A stretch of 64,000 nucleotides of DNA from Certhia americana. Lineage: Eukaryota > Chordata > Aves > Passeriformes > Certhiidae. The stretch covers positions 60,136,635 to 60,200,634 of the forward strand of contig CM031859.1 in assembly GCA_018697195.1 (NCBI GenBank), given 5' to 3'. Under the pieces are notes generated by a model. That model saw nothing but the letters and a program-made list of their open reading frames with translations. It made no database searches and was not told where the DNA came from. How positions within the stretch are numbered: the first letter of the stretch is position 1; each line of letters begins with the position of its first letter. Shown in pieces: positions 25,944 through 40,591 of the stretch. The position numbers and the translations under genes are program-made.

Positions 25944-28900
25944 CTGGAAAAAAACAAAACAATGGGGAAAACCAGGTGATACAAATGGTTCTCTTTATTT
26001 TCATTTCAATTCTACAATAAGAAACCTAATCGCAGACGCCTGAAGACAATTCCTGATGGTTAGAAACACAAGGTAAAGTAACTATAAAATTGATCAATAA
26101 CCCAACCAATATCATCTCTATAATGTTCAATTGTTTGAGAGAGCAGAGGAAAACTGAGTAACCAGAATGCGCTTTTCCTTTTGTTCAGGAATCTAAGGAA
26201 GATACTCAGTGAGTAAAAAGGAAATATGTCATGAAGGGACACAGGTCCCAACCCCAGTCTGGCCCTGCAGCTGCTGTGTGATTGCTGCCATGTCGCTGCA
26301 GTTATTTTGACCATTCTTGTTGTAAGGCAATGCATCTGGTTTTCAGAGACTAAGTACAAACAATGCCAAATGAATGAATATGAATGGAGGTATTTAATGC
26401 TTCTGAGAATTAGGTTTAAATGTATCTCAATCTGGGGACTTGAAAACAGGGGACATATTTTCAAATGATAGCATCAATACCTCTGTTCCTCCATCTGCAA
26501 CACAGAAGCAATTATATTCAGAAAGGTGCTGTGAATCTTAATTTGTTAGTGGCGCAAAATAATTTTAGATTCCAAAATGAATCATATGAAAGCCAAAGCT
26601 GTAAAAACCATTTTCAGTCACTTGTCTTTATTTAGCTGTGAAACTCCTTATTTTGTTATTTTCCCATACACATGTCCTACACTGCCCCTTCTGAGAAGGC
26701 CTGTTCATCCAATTAATGTCAGCAGCATGAAAAACTGCATCCAGCCTGCCCCGCAACACTCAATGTCTACATTTTATACAGAAGCAAAAGAACAAATGTG
26801 TCAGGAAGTAAACCCCATAATTTCTGAATATGCAGCTCACTTAAGACCAGCATTAGTGGTGACTCTAGAAACATACCCTGCCTTGCTCCCGTGAGGCCAA
26901 GTTTTTGCTGGCATCTAAAGGGAATTACTTCAGTTGAGAGCTTAGCTCTAGGGCTTTGTAAGACTGATTGTGAACTCTTCTGCCCACTCCAAAGGAAGGC
27001 CTGTAGGTATAAGGATTGCAAGGGCAGCCTAAATTCTAATGTGGGTTCAGTCCTTTCCCAAGTACTTGATCACCAAATGGAAAGGAAAGTTATGGCATAC
27101 ACTGGCCACATTCTGCCATCATGAAGTTCCAGGGGATGTTGGAGGGTTGGATTTTTAAGTTTGCAATAATTACAGTGTAAACCCACACTGACTTTCACCT
27201 GCATGCAGATAGGAGAGGCATGGAGTAGAAATATCTTTGTGTGGATTACAGGTTTAGCTGAGAAGAAACACATGGAGTCTCTAAGCCTTTAAAAACTGCA
27301 AAGAAGAATGGTTTGAATGGGAAATGGTAAGGTAATGGAAATGCTCTTGCTGAGAGATGTAAAAATTGAATTGGATATCTGCTCTGATTTTCAAGACATT
27401 AGTAATTAATGACTAGCATTTGGAGAATGTCAGGTGGATAATACAGCAGTCAGGGCAGCTTTCAGTTCCTTCATCTTTTAACAACTTGTTCCATGCGCAT
27501 CCCTTTAAACAGTATAAATCAGCATCAAGGGAATGTAGAGATGTTTTACATGTGCTCTGCAATAAAGGTTCCCACCATTAGATGAGTGGTCTATGAGCTG
27601 CAGAGGACCTTCAGAATCCATGATCAGGGACTGACAGCAAAACAAGCCTGGGAGACTCACCTGCACATTTTGTGTTTGTATGGAAAAGGTCTCCAGGAAG
27701 AGAGGGATCAGTGCCTTACTCTGCAGAACCCCCAAAGCAGAGCAGCTGGAGGCTGTGCAAATATCCCCTGCCCTGCCCCCGTAATTTATTTAGAGAAAAA
27801 AACAGAAGAAAACAACAATAACTATTAATTCCAAACTCCACCCTTGATACTCCTTGTACAATGTATTCCTGTAATCCAGTCAGTTTTAACTCTACACTCT
27901 ATGGATAATTGTTACAGAGCTTGTGAGCTCAGTTTCTCCATGTAAATGTTTACTGCTTTCAATACTGCTTGTTGATGAGTTCCTCATTGATGATAGCAAC
28001 TCAACAGTTTACCAATTAAAAAGTAGTTAAAATAATTTCAGCAATCAAGCCTTAATCTAGAATACTCTTCTTTCACTCCTCCCAGTTCTTGTAGTTGTAT
28101 CATAAAATAGGTTATTATTTTCCTAAATTCTCACTTCTGCTCTTTTCTAAAGGTAAGGGCTGGGGGGAAAATCAGATAATGAGCTGTGCCACTAAAGAGT
28201 TTGTGTACAGAGTCCTGTTAAAAGTACAGTGGAATTAGAAGTATTTTCTAGAAGTATATATTAGAAGTAAGGAGAAAATCAGAGATGTGTATCTTTCATC
28301 TCAGTCTGTTAGAGTGAATGTCAATGCTACATGCAAACACTGCAATTCTACAAATTTGGAGCATGAACTTTGATTTAAAATGCTTTTGTGAAAGTGCCAC
28401 TCTAAAAAGCTGCTTCAGATCCTTTACCAAACCACAACCAAGATAAAATTTCCTTTCTCTACATTTCAATTCCTTCAAAAACCTTGATTTAAAAACCATG
28501 AAATTTTGTAGTTTGGGATACCTTCTATCCAACAATGCCAATTAAAACTCCAGACTGAAGCATAGTGAAGATGATCAGGGGTCAAATGTGCTTGCAGTAG
28601 GATCCATCAGGGCTGGGTATTCTTCAGGGGGCCTAAGATTTCATATCCTCGAATGTTTTTGCCACCTGATTTCTGAATAAACAGGCCAGTGGGAATCTGA
28701 GGCTTAGAGAGAAAATAGCATTGATATTTCCCTGACCTGCCTAAAGATCATGCTGTGCTGATCAAACATACCCGACTGGTACCTCCGGGACTGATCTCTT
28801 TTACTTACTGGCACACGGGGGGGACAAAACCACATTTCTCACCTTGTTTGCCAAAGTATCTCCTGGGGCTTGCTTACTTCAGAGAAGACTGAGGAATAAG

Positions 28901-31900
28901 GAAGTTTAAGTAACAAGGAGGTTTAAACAGTAAGGATGATTAGCTGCCCTAACAGCTTTCCAGTAGTTGCCATTTTACACCATTAAAAGTTTTTAAGAAA
29001 AGAACAAATATAATGACTAGTATAATATTATAACCATAGTAAACTACACTAGCACTACTAAATAATTCTGTATTGATAAGGCACTTTTAATATGGACTAA
29101 GTAATTAAAGCAAAACTGTGTTTTTCCTGGACATCCTATTCTCCTGCCACTGAGACCAGCTGCCCCTGTGAGATAATTTTGCCTATATGACAGTTCTGAC
29201 ACAAGAGACTTGTGCTGAGCACTGCTGTAGCCACACCAGGGAGCACCATTCCCACCATCCCAGGAAGGCAACCCTTTCTGCACGTTCCCTGTGGTGACCA
29301 CAGGCTTGGGGTAGTTCCCAGCCCCCAGTTCAGCCCAGGCAGCAGTGGGTGAGATATCAAACCCTGTATCATTAGCAGGAGCTCTTAGACTGAGCTTTTT
29401 CAGGGCTCAGTAACTGCACCTACTTGCAAGAAAATGCACCCTGCCAGCTTCTTCAGCTGTGACTGTGGTACTATCTGCAAGGTGTCCTTGCAGCCACAAA
29501 TCCTTTGTGGCTGCCCTGTGCCAAGAGAGCAGCCTTCAGATCCATTTTTTACCCCTCTCTGACCAAGACCAATTTGTAAGCTGAAGAGTTGACCATAAGG
29601 CCCCTTCACCTAGCCATGGCACTGTCCTGCTCAGACCCCTCCTGCCTGCCTCTGCTGCTGGAAAGGCAGCTTTGGTAAATATTTTTGCTAGTAAGTTCTA
29701 GTCTCAGCAGAGTAGAAAGCTGCAACTGCCTCTCATTCTGTGTCTACCACATGGCCTTGTTTTCCAAGGACCCATCACCTAAAAGTGATGAAGAAATACG
29801 GCTTGCCACATCTCCAACTGCTAGAAAACAGAGAAACCAGTACAGTCCACAGAACCTGGATGAAATGTGCAGGAAGATTATCATATTGAAAATCTTATCC
29901 ACAAGACACTCTGGAGACTGACTCCAAAGAAGCAACCTCTGAATGTAGCTGAATTAGCACACACTATAAAGAAAGCCATCCTGGGATCTTGCAGGTGGAT
30001 TAATTCCTAGAGCCACTGTCATGGCTTCCTGAGAGAAACTCTGCTCATTAATAACTCTTTAAAAGATATTACAAAAATATGTACCAGCTCCCACATGGTA
30101 TATATGTGCCTAATGACATTTGAGACCAGAAAATCACATTACAAATATGCACCACAACTGCAGCGCTGGCTTGGGAAGCTGACCTTTGATGGAGGACTGT
30201 GCTTCCCCGTTTTAGGTGTGTTCTGCAACAGCTAGTTGGAAAAAAAGATTTTATGCTAATTAGGTACATTAGCAAAGAGTTCTGTAATAGTCTTTGTGCA
30301 ATTAAGTGCTCATTCTTGAAAGCCTGACTATGTATTTTATCTTCTAACCAGTGAGTGCTGCTTTTTTTAACACTGGTTTCAACAGGCCTTACTTGGCCTT
30401 TTCTTCTCCCTTTACTGTGTTTAAATGGAATCTTAAAACTTCTCAAAAGGTGCTAAATTGTCTGCTTTATGTATTGTACTGTCAACACAAACATGGCAGT
30501 GATATCTTCACAAGTCATCCTCCTGATCTGCACTGACTGTCCAGAACTACCTTTATGTCAAGGAATTCAGTGTACAGAGGCATCTCAGATGCCCGGGTAG
30601 CTCACAGAAGTCCTGTAGGAATGATTGAACTCTTTGAGTATCATAAAATTGTGATTATAATTCACTTCAACCAACAGACTGTGTCTTGTTACTCAATTTG
30701 ATCAGACTGAAAGCTACAAGGGATAGGACATTTTAGTTCAATGGAAATACTGTGCACCTCTGAGGCCTACATCATGATATTCAGACCATGTTCTTAAGAG
30801 TCAGTGACAATCCAGTGACAAGAAAGGAGGTCTTGCAGTTTTCATGTCCACCATTTTAACTGATGGATTGGGAGTCTCTTGGGAGTGCTGGTATGCCCTG
30901 CAACAAGAAGGCCGCATATAGGTTTTCATCCACAGAAATTGTACAGCCCAGGACCTGGAGGGCTGCATCTGCCACCCAAAGCTGTGTCTACGTCAAAGCC
31001 TCTGCCCTTGCAAGGGCAGCTGCTTCAACACCTGCCAGGGAAACTACTCTGTGCACACTGCCACTGTACCTGAGACTTCTGCTGGTATAAATTTGGCAGT
31101 GCTCTCCTTCTTTGTGCCCTTCTGTGTGAACTGCTGTGTTTTCTCGCTGCCTCTGTTTTCTTGTAAAATTTGCCTATAAAATACAGTTTCCATAAGCAGG
31201 ATGTTACCCTTCCCCTTTTTCTTGTGAACTCACAACAAGATTATGTTGTTAAACATCTGCTCCATGTCAGAGTGAGTGAAATAATCTGTCTGCCATGCTT
31301 TCTTCCCTCTCAGGGGTTTGTGCAGCACCTTGTGATAAAGGTTTTACAGAAACCAGTAGCAAACTGACCTATGCCTACTCTTATAAATTTAAAACCACTA
31401 CTAGTGTGCTCACCCTGGAAACCAATACCAATAGGCCGAAAAATCCCTACAGTTCTAGTCAGTGCCATTTGTAGATTAACAGTAGTAATAAATCTCATTG
31501 TTTTGCATGCTTCTAGCAGAGTACCATGGAAAACCAGATCTGCAACTAGTAAAACAGTGGTATGATTATGATTTACTCCTTGAGAAACTTCTGAGAAAGG
31601 AACAGCTGGCAAGAGAGTATTTATGTGTCATCTGAAGGATGATACCTTCTACCAAGGCAGCCTAATCCATAAAGAGAGCAGCAGGATATCAGAGCTGGGT
31701 GCATAATAAATTGGAATCCTTGAGTGAGCCTGAGCCCTTATGAGACCGAAAGCGCTGGTAGCACTTTTCCTCTTTACAAATGAGAAATTATGACTATTAA
31801 ATGAGACATGCTGATGCACAGGATGCACTCCAAGGCAGCCACAGACGGCTCACTAATTGTTATGGTAGGTTGGAGGCAGGAAGAAGTATTATATGATCTA

Positions 31901-34900
31901 AACAAAGACCAATACCTTATAATGCCACAAAACACACAAGAGCCAAAGATAACCATTTGCAATCAATATGACAGTGCAGAGTTCTTTGAAAAGAAAATTA
32001 ACACTTCCTCTTTAATGTTATCCCCTTTTCCTCTTTTCTGTAGAAAAATACAGTGGACGTGGCATTCCTGACTTAAGAGGATTTGTATCACTTTCTCCAC
32101 ACATACCTGATGCTGACAGCTTTGTTCTTGTTTCTTCAGACACATGCAGTATATACTATATACTGAAATAGCAGTGTCAATCTGATCTCACCCTATGACT
32201 GTACTAGTGTCAGGGAGGTTATATATAGGTGTTTATCTATAGAATTTCCACAGTGCCAATCACTAAAGCACTTCAGCGCCTCAAAAGCGTTACTAAACAT
32301 ACTCTCACAGCAGCCCTGATCTGTAGGAGCAGGATATCCTATCCTCATTTTGAAGAAGGGCAAGATGGAGACAGCATGCCTCACTGAAGGTCATGCAGGG
32401 TAGCTATGGAGGAATGAAGAACCACATCACATTCCTCAGTTCCATTCCTGGGTGTTAGCCTAAGATGAGCAAGCATGTATAGAAAAATAACAAAAATTTG
32501 GTATGAAAGCCAATCTAATTCTTCAAGTTTATAGCTCTGAGACATCTTGGCCCTTTCAGCATCTATCAGTTGTTACCCTGATTGACCCCCTGTCCTGGTT
32601 CCTCTCTGCTTTTGGAGGCTTCTTCAATTGCCTCCCTCTGAGCTGTCTGTATCTCTTTCATCTCAGCTCCTGCTGCTCTGAGCTGCTTTCTTGCAGCTCC
32701 CATCCTTAATACCTTAACATGACACACAAAATCTTGGTCACTTGGACTTGAAACAAGATGAAGGTAGGGACCAGACACAGTACAGCAAAACTCTGTAAAA
32801 CCAGTACCATGTTGCCAAATGGAACAACATTGCTACGTGTTTAATTTTCTTTAACTTTGTTTAATTCAACATAACTACTTTTAACGCTTGTCATGTACAC
32901 AGATATCATTAAACACATGCCAAGTGCAATGTCACATAAATCAACTTGCTGGGATGGTTTAGCCAGACTTTCTTGTTCATTCTGTGCCATGCCTGAACTC
33001 CCTAGTCTGCTCCTGCCAGCAGGCACTGCTTGACTCTCAGCAGACTTTTAAAATACAAGACAATCAAAAAAGTCCTGGTTCTGTGCACTCAGCCACAGCT
33101 GACCAAACTCTGTAGACGCTAATTTATTTTAATAACCCTCAAGTCCTTATTTTTGCCATGAAATCCTTAGAAAAAAACATACTACTATAAACACATAGAT
33201 ACATCCTGTGCAAGGAGCATTTATTAATCACAGTGTTATACAAAGTAAATTTCTACATATTTTTATCATTTTTTTTTGCCAGTTAAACCAACTGCCCTAG
33301 AATTTCTCAAACTATTATTTGCAAATAGGTTTATCTAGGCAAAGAAATATATTGTTGTCTCTTAAAATTATCCTTAAAATCAATGTTTATGCACACAGAC
33401 ACACAGAGACTTTTACATGTATTACCAAGATTTAATTTGCATGAATGAATATTTGACTGTTTTTGCAGGTCATGCTGAAAAAGTGCTTGTAAAGCCATTG
33501 AGCCTCATGTATTCCTAGCAAAAAAATCATTAAAGAGAGCTTGAAGATGTATTTTACCAATGGTTTAAACGAGATCACTCAAATGGAAAATAGTATTTCT
33601 CTCCCTGAAAAGTGAACTCTTTCTATACCATGACTTGAAGGCCTCAAAAAAGGGAAAATAATTTGTATCAATATTTTTTTCTAAATCTCTTTAACTAACT
33701 TGAAAAGTTTATCAGTATATAAAATATTCTAAGTTAAATTCTAACATCTGGCAATCTCCCAGGACTAGTACTAAGGCTTTTACAGAGGGATATTTCTGGC
33801 TTCATGATAGCCAAAGTATACTCTTTCCAACCTGAAAACATTGGAATTTGAATCTGTCACTGGTCCAGGACCAAATATTGCTTGTCCTGGGCTTTGGGCC
33901 AGTATAATTTGGGGAAAGAAATTCCACATTTGGGAAAATAAAAAAAAACATTATTTCTCAGTTTCTTTTTCAAGTGGTGACTCTTTGATGCTATTCGGAA
34001 ACCTAAAATCTTGGAAGTGGTTACTGAGGGACTGGATTTATTGGGTGTTGTGTAGGTGAGGTAGCCAAAGGTCAAACTTTGGTCTGTCACATGGTGATTG
34101 CAACTATCTGCAATGTGGTTCAAACAATTTGTCTTACAGATACTGTTATTATCTTTATTTCATTATTTCTTTACATTGTACATGTAAACTCCTTTAACAA
34201 ATAGCTCTAGAGGACGTAACCTCCTAAGCTTTTTTGTTGTATTACAGAAAGCAGTAGCAGACTAAGGTGAGAATAGTCTTATTGCTGCACCCAACACTCT
34301 GTCTCTCTGTCCAGTTTTACAGCATGTGCATTGTGCTGAGTCTTCTAAACAGCATGCACTCTACTGCAAGGCAGAGGTGCATGCCTGTGCAACAGCGCAG
34401 GGCCAAGCTGTGTGACAGCAGCTGTACACGAGCAGCTACTGCCGAGTCACCCAACAGACGATGATGAGCCAAGGCACCAAGGCAGCTGCTGGTCTTGCAC
34501 TCCATATTCAGGATGCAGAAGGTCAAGGCTGGGTTTAGTGGCATCACCAGATTACTAAGACCAGGAGTGACTAAGGCACCAGCATGTGTTGAGGTGCAGG
34601 GAAGAGGAGATACGTGGTGGGGGAATAGGGAAGCCAAGAGGCATGGGATGGGTTCCTTTATTGGTTGAAAGGCAGATGGAGTAGCACATATGGTTGAAAA
34701 ACCTGTTGAGGGCAAAAATGAGTTTATGCCGGAAGGAAGGGGAAGGACAGAGATGCTGCCCTGCTTGTGGGTCTCCTAGAGCTGCTTCTCCTGCAACGAA
34801 AGTACATGAGAAAACAAGCTGGGGAACATCCTAAATGAACACTTTCTGCCATGAAAATACAATGACATTCCCTACTTCTTTTACTCACTGTGTGACATGC

Positions 34901-37089
34901 TTTATTTAGGAGAGTCATTTTGCTTCAAATGCAATTAGTTGTAAATGCTATTGTTCATCTTAAAACAACTGTTATTTTGATTGATAATAAAAGCTACACA
35001 CCATAGTAAAGACAGCAATGTTGGGCACAAAGACATTACAAAATCTATAGCCTGACCCTTTAAAACCTGACTTGAATCATCAGATTTGACTTATGAGACT
35101 AGTAACAATAGTGCTTCATGCAAAAAGCATTAGGTTAAGGCTGGATCAGGCTAAGTTGCCAAACACACCCTGGCATAATTAATCAAGAATATTTCAAAAA
35201 CAGATCGCCTCCAAGAGGTTATTGATTTCCTGTCACGACACGTTTTCCTCATGAGGTGCTACAATGCTATGTATCTGAGATGTGCTGGCGTGTATTTTTC
35301 AGTGACTAAGCCTTGATCTATCTTTCTGGATTCCTGCCACTGGTGCACTGACATCTGCAACTACTCATGTTTGACAGTGTCATGCATGAGCTATGTGGCT
35401 TCCAACTTGGATGGGATTAGTATAGGAGACTTTCAGAATACTTCAAATGTAATTGAAAGCAGATAAATACAAGGGTCTCAAGAGGGTGGCATGTTTTTTA
35501 CAAATGGAATCACATTAAATCATGTGTACAAATGCTTGGACTAAGAAAGATCTCAGTGCTAACCAGTGAGTATGCAAGAAAGTGTTTGTCCTTGTTCTTA
35601 AATATGTATGAATCCTGATAACGTCACTTCTTTCTAAAATCTAAATAAAGTGCATGGCTGAAGTGCAGTTTAGACAAGCATGAAAAGGTACACATTTGGG
35701 GAGAAGGGCAGGAGAAGAGGAACATATTCAGAGACTGACAGGTGCTCTGCCTTTCACCCATGCCTGAACTAAGGCATTCATATCTTCTATGAACCACCCC
35801 TGCCAAGAGATGAGCACTGAAAACAATATACATCATGTAACTAAAGGTTATAGTGTCAAATATCACTAAATTATAAGTGATGTTTTCTTTTAGAACAAAA
35901 TCCAGCCACATTCCTTACACAGAACACATTTCTATTTATCTGTTTTTTTTCTCAGAGGATGTGGACATTGATATTGTAATCTGCAAATGTATTCTGTACA
36001 TATTTACTGAATAGTGTAAAATAGAAGATGCAAATAAAATGGATGTTAACACTGCTGTAAAGAGTTTATCTTTCACATTTTGTTACTTTTTTAGACTCGG
36101 AACTCTGTAAACATAAGTAATCTTGCTTTAACACAGATAATACAGAGCTTGATAAGAAAAAAAAAACAACACCTTTCAGAGGGAAATGGCCTTGCTGTCA
36201 AATACCTTTTTGAGGATTACAGTGATGGGCAATATACAAACATAGGAGAGGACAGTTATACTGAACATATATAGTATCAAAGGGCTCCAAGATGATCAGG
36301 TTGCACTGGAGCTCTGACATCCATAGTATTAAAGCTATGGGCTTCTCTGGGTTCTCTTGCAGACTATGGCCTGATTTTTTCTCTTCAGCTTAATGTTGGT
36401 ATGCCTGCCTCTGCTTTCCTCACTTACAGCTCAGTCCCCAGTCAGGCTGATCTTACAGAGCTGCCAGTGACCTGCAAGGCTTTTCTATTTTAAATGTGAA
36501 AAAGGAAGGAGAACTGGAAAAAATGTGATTCTTCTTACCACATAGTAGAATTTTTCCTAGCAAACAGAGGAGCAGAACAACAGCAGTCACCATGTGTAAG
36601 GTCAGCTGTTGCTGGGAGAGCAGTGTGTGCACAGCAGGGCTGCAGTGGGATGAGCAGTTTCATGTCTTGTACTCAGGAGAATGCTGAAGGAAGGAGGACT
36701 TCTTACTTTGCTTGTTATCACAGCTCCTATCATAAAGACCTCAAGAACTTCAGCTCCAGCCTCTGAGATAAGGTCCAAGGTAGTTAAAATGATGTAATAA
36801 CCCTTGGTTTCCTTCTCTTGACCCTGATAAATGTGGCCTAAAAAAATCATTACTTTGGCGGTAATTGTAGTATCATAATGCATTTTTTTGGTACTAGAAA
36901 TTTTATCTGTATTCTCCTATTGCCATAGGGATTCCAGACAGAACTTCGTTTGCACCACCTGCTCATAAAGCTGTGCAGTCTTCTGTGAAGTCTTGTCATG
37001 TATGCTCCAGCTGGTCTGAGCTCTTCTGTATTGTGGGATAGATGCCAGCATTGGGACAGAGGTCACCCACACATGCAAATAGTTCATGA

Positions 37090-37360
37090 AAATTTTTCTT
37101 TACACATAAGATACACATTTTTTTTGACTCTGAGGTGATCAAACACAAAAAAGTGGTTGCACAGAAAGGTTGTAGAGTCTCCATCCTTCCATCCATCCAT
37201 CCATCCTGGATCTCCATCTCCATCCATCCTGGTGGTATTCAAAACCTGACTGGATACTATCCAAGGCCACTGGCTCCAGCTGTCTGCTTGAGCAGGGTTT
37301 AGACAAAACAAATCTCCATGGTGCCCTCCCACCTCAGCAACCTTTTGATTCTATGACCCT
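37090..37360 (+). mobile_element. CR1 LINE fragment, 3' end, plus orientation
   Basis: The segment follows the CR1 3' end in order: a T-rich block with CTCTGAGGTGA, GGTTGTAGAGTCTCCATCC, then GGTGGTATTCAAAACC, CTGCTTGAGCAGGGTTTAGA, CCACCTCAGCAACC and the tail TTTTGATTCTATGA. CR1 elements lack poly(A) and end in short repeats of an ATTCTRTG-type unit, which matches. The element is 5'-truncated, as is usual, and interrupted by a CCAT repeat at 37180-37230. Confidence 0.85.
37180..37230. repeat. (CCAT)n array inside a CR1
   Basis: Repeated CCATCCATCC with interruptions sits exactly where the CR1 consensus reads TCTCCATCCTT before the GGTATTCAAAACC block. It appears to be an expansion of that short CR1 motif. 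Confidence 0.9.
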
Positions 37361-40300
37361 AATGGCCTGGCTGTTATGGTCACTGGCCTTTATGCCCAGT
37401 TTTGTCAGCCCTCAGTGCCTCTTGTCCACCTCCACTCCTGGCCGACACTGGGCCTATAAGAACTTGCTGCATTCTGTACAGCGTCTTTGATACCACCCCA
37501 CTGGTAAAAGTGTAAAAGGAAAGAGAGATGAACCAACCTGACCTGCAGTATATCTACCCCCTGCCCTTCTGAAGTGTCTCTTGAGCATTTTCTCTCTTGA
37601 AGACTCTTTGCATTTTCTTAATAGAAATGTAACTCAACATTTTTAACTGGGGAGCAGAAAGATGCCAGAAACCCCTAGTTCTATGTTTGCCACATTGTTA
37701 ATGGCCACACTAATGGTGTGTGAATGTGTGTTTGAAGCAGAAGATTATGGAAATGCCTTTGAGGTGGGAACGGACTAACCAGTCATGAGATGTATTTCCT
37801 AATGTTAGCTATAGCATTGTTCTGTCGCGCTAGTCAAGTGCAAGAATTGCAGCATAAACCCTTTTAAACAGGGAAGATCATTACAAATTGTGTAATTGAA
37901 GAAGAACTGTGATCCCAAGCTGACTGAGAGTATCTGATTGACCCTATATTGGGGAGCGGTGTTCTGTTGGGAATAGGAAAATGCACACCTAATTAGGAGC
38001 ACTTGAACTCCATAGCAGCGATATTTTCCACTGGGATGAAGCACTGAGGATGACCCCATTGCTAAGAGAAAGACTTGAGAACCATCTCAAGTATATTAGG
38101 CTGTAGTGCAGGTGTGAGAGCTAGCATGGTGGGCTAGGTGGGCATAGGAAGCTGGGTGAGAGAAGAGAGACCTCTTCCAACCAGCAGGCTAGCTGAGAAA
38201 GGCTGGTTAGAGCCTCTCTCTCCAGAACTGGAGCTGCAGTTGTGCTGGCTGAAGACTGACTGGCTCAGATTTGGCCTGTGCCAAGCCAAGCCAACAACGT
38301 ATGTGGAGCTCATGGTGGAGACCAGAAGGATGGCAGCTACTCTTCCAGGACTGAGAAGGAAGACTGACTTAAGAGCATTACAAAGGCAGGCCAAAAGCAG
38401 AGGAGACTTACCTAATACTGTTGGTTTATTCATTATATGCTTCCCCAGGGCATTTACCCTCCCCAAATAACACTGTATTTGCATTAAGACCTTGGAGCCA
38501 CTGCTAGCAAGTAGTTAAGCACTGCTGCTCAGGGGCACCCACGTGTGCAATTCACTTCTGCAAGTTTCTAGGCAGGGTCTTGTGCCAGTGTTATTTTCAG
38601 CAAGAACACCTAAGTGATCAAACCCGGCCTGTGTGACTGGCAGCAGCGCTGGGTAGAGAGAGGGTACATAATGTACGCACACTTGGCACTCTAGTTTCTC
38701 CTTTGCTGCTGCTGCTGCAGTGCACTCTTAATAGGTTACTAAACTTTGTACTCCTGCAGAAGGGACCTGGCAGTAGAGTAATATTTGTATTTTAATTACT
38801 TGACATATTGGACTGGCTTGTTGGGCAGGCTTCTTCAGCCCTATAACCAACTTCTTAATGACCTTCACTACTGAACAAAAGCAAAATAATAGGAAAAGCT
38901 TGCTGCTCTGATGCAATGCCCAAAAGCAGAGGAACTACTATAAAAAGATTTAATATTACCTTACGGTCATTAGATAAATCTGAAACTTTAAACAGCTATC
39001 TCTAACACATTCTCCAGAGCATGAGACTGCTTTGTCACCTCAGGAATGTCAATTACCACTTTACCATTTTATTGCAAAACAAAGGAGTAAAATAAATCAA
39101 AACTCCAAACTTTTTAGCAAACTTGAACAAGAATTGGAATAAGAGACTCTTGACAACCCTATGAGATCAGCTGTTAGGATTACCAGAGCATAATTCTTTG
39201 TAATAGTCTTATTAATTAAAATAACTTCTGACTTTGGTCAAGCTGGTCAGTATGCTTTATAAAAATTCCAATGAACCCTTACAATATTTCTGTGAGACGG
39301 GGGGGGAAGAAAAATAAAAGCACTTTATCAGTGATGACACGCACACAGAGAAAGAAAATGCATCTTGACTAAACCAAAGCAAAAGGCAAACAGTAATGGA
39401 ATTTGAACTGGAATGCAGGTGCTGGTGATGCCTTCCACTGGGCTCAGCCCACTATAACACTCCCTTCGCAGGAAGTCGAAGTCAGCACAATACTGGTGGG
39501 AAGCGCACAGCTACTTAGGGGCATCAATGTACTGACCTCTTACATTCATGGCAGCAGAAGAAAATCATGTGGATAAAATCCAGTAGTTTAGGCACCCAAT
39601 CAAAGCAGATTATTTCAAAACTTTTTATTAAATGTGAGCTCATCTGCCTCTCTAAATGTCAATGTAAACAAGCTAGAGGGAACACAAAAAGGCAGGGGAA
39701 TACTTGGGCTATTGCCTATTAAATTTATTCTTTTCTAAGCCCTGCCTTCTGGTGAAAGCAGAGAGCAACTGGGGGCTTAAAACCAATGGACTTCAGCTTC
39801 AGGGCAACTTGGACAGCTTCCACAAACCTGAGCCCAGGCTCAGCAGCATGCATCTTAGTGATTCATATGGTCGAGATTCAAGGATTCATGGCAAGTCTTC
39901 AGTTAGGCACGTCTCAGAATGCAGAAAGGATGCAGCTCCCTCACTAGGGAGCCAGAAATATCTTCATAGTATTTGCAAGTATTTAGGAGTATTTGTATTT
40001 AGGAGTTTCTGTACTGTTTCCCATCTCCACTTCCCAGGAAAAGTCAAAAACACTTTTAGAAATAACCACAAGTCTAAAGAAGCTAATAGAAACAGTGTGT
40101 TTTAGAAAGTTTTCTTACCTATAAATTATTTACATACAGTAAGTGGCATCACTAATACCTGTGCCTTGATCCTTCAGGAAACCCCTACTGATCCTTCATC
40201 TCTGCTGCTAGCTGAGACACAAGCTCCTTCCCCAGGCAGAAAGACTGAAGGAGATCTTTACTGTACTTCCCCCAGTGTACTTGACAGATGATGGACTGTT

Positions 40301-40591
40301 TTGGCCAAAAAGTGGAGAGGCCTTCTCACTCTGCATCTAGGAGAGGTCAACAGCCCTATTGGCCAGTAAATCCTTTTCTAAGTGTTGAGAGTTGCAGAAA
40401 ATCAACTGCTTACAGCTGTTTTTGTGGTGCAAGGGTCAATACAAATATATTTTATTTCTGTGAAATGCAAACAATGTTTAAAATTCTTAAAAATTTTATA
40501 GTGAGGACAGCTCCACTTTTCCCGCTCAAAAATAAAAAATTGTTGAAGTATTTATTTGAGTCAATCAGAAACACCTTTCTGCATTAAAAAG

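Noticed and set aside
25468..26004. 178-codon minus-strand frame over the AIG1 exon
   Set aside because: It reads the AIG1 exon in the wrong frame. The correct frame is fixed by homology and splice phase.
31310..31612. 100-codon minus-strand open frame
   Set aside because: I considered a retroelement remnant, but no reverse transcriptase, integrase or gag motif could be recognised.
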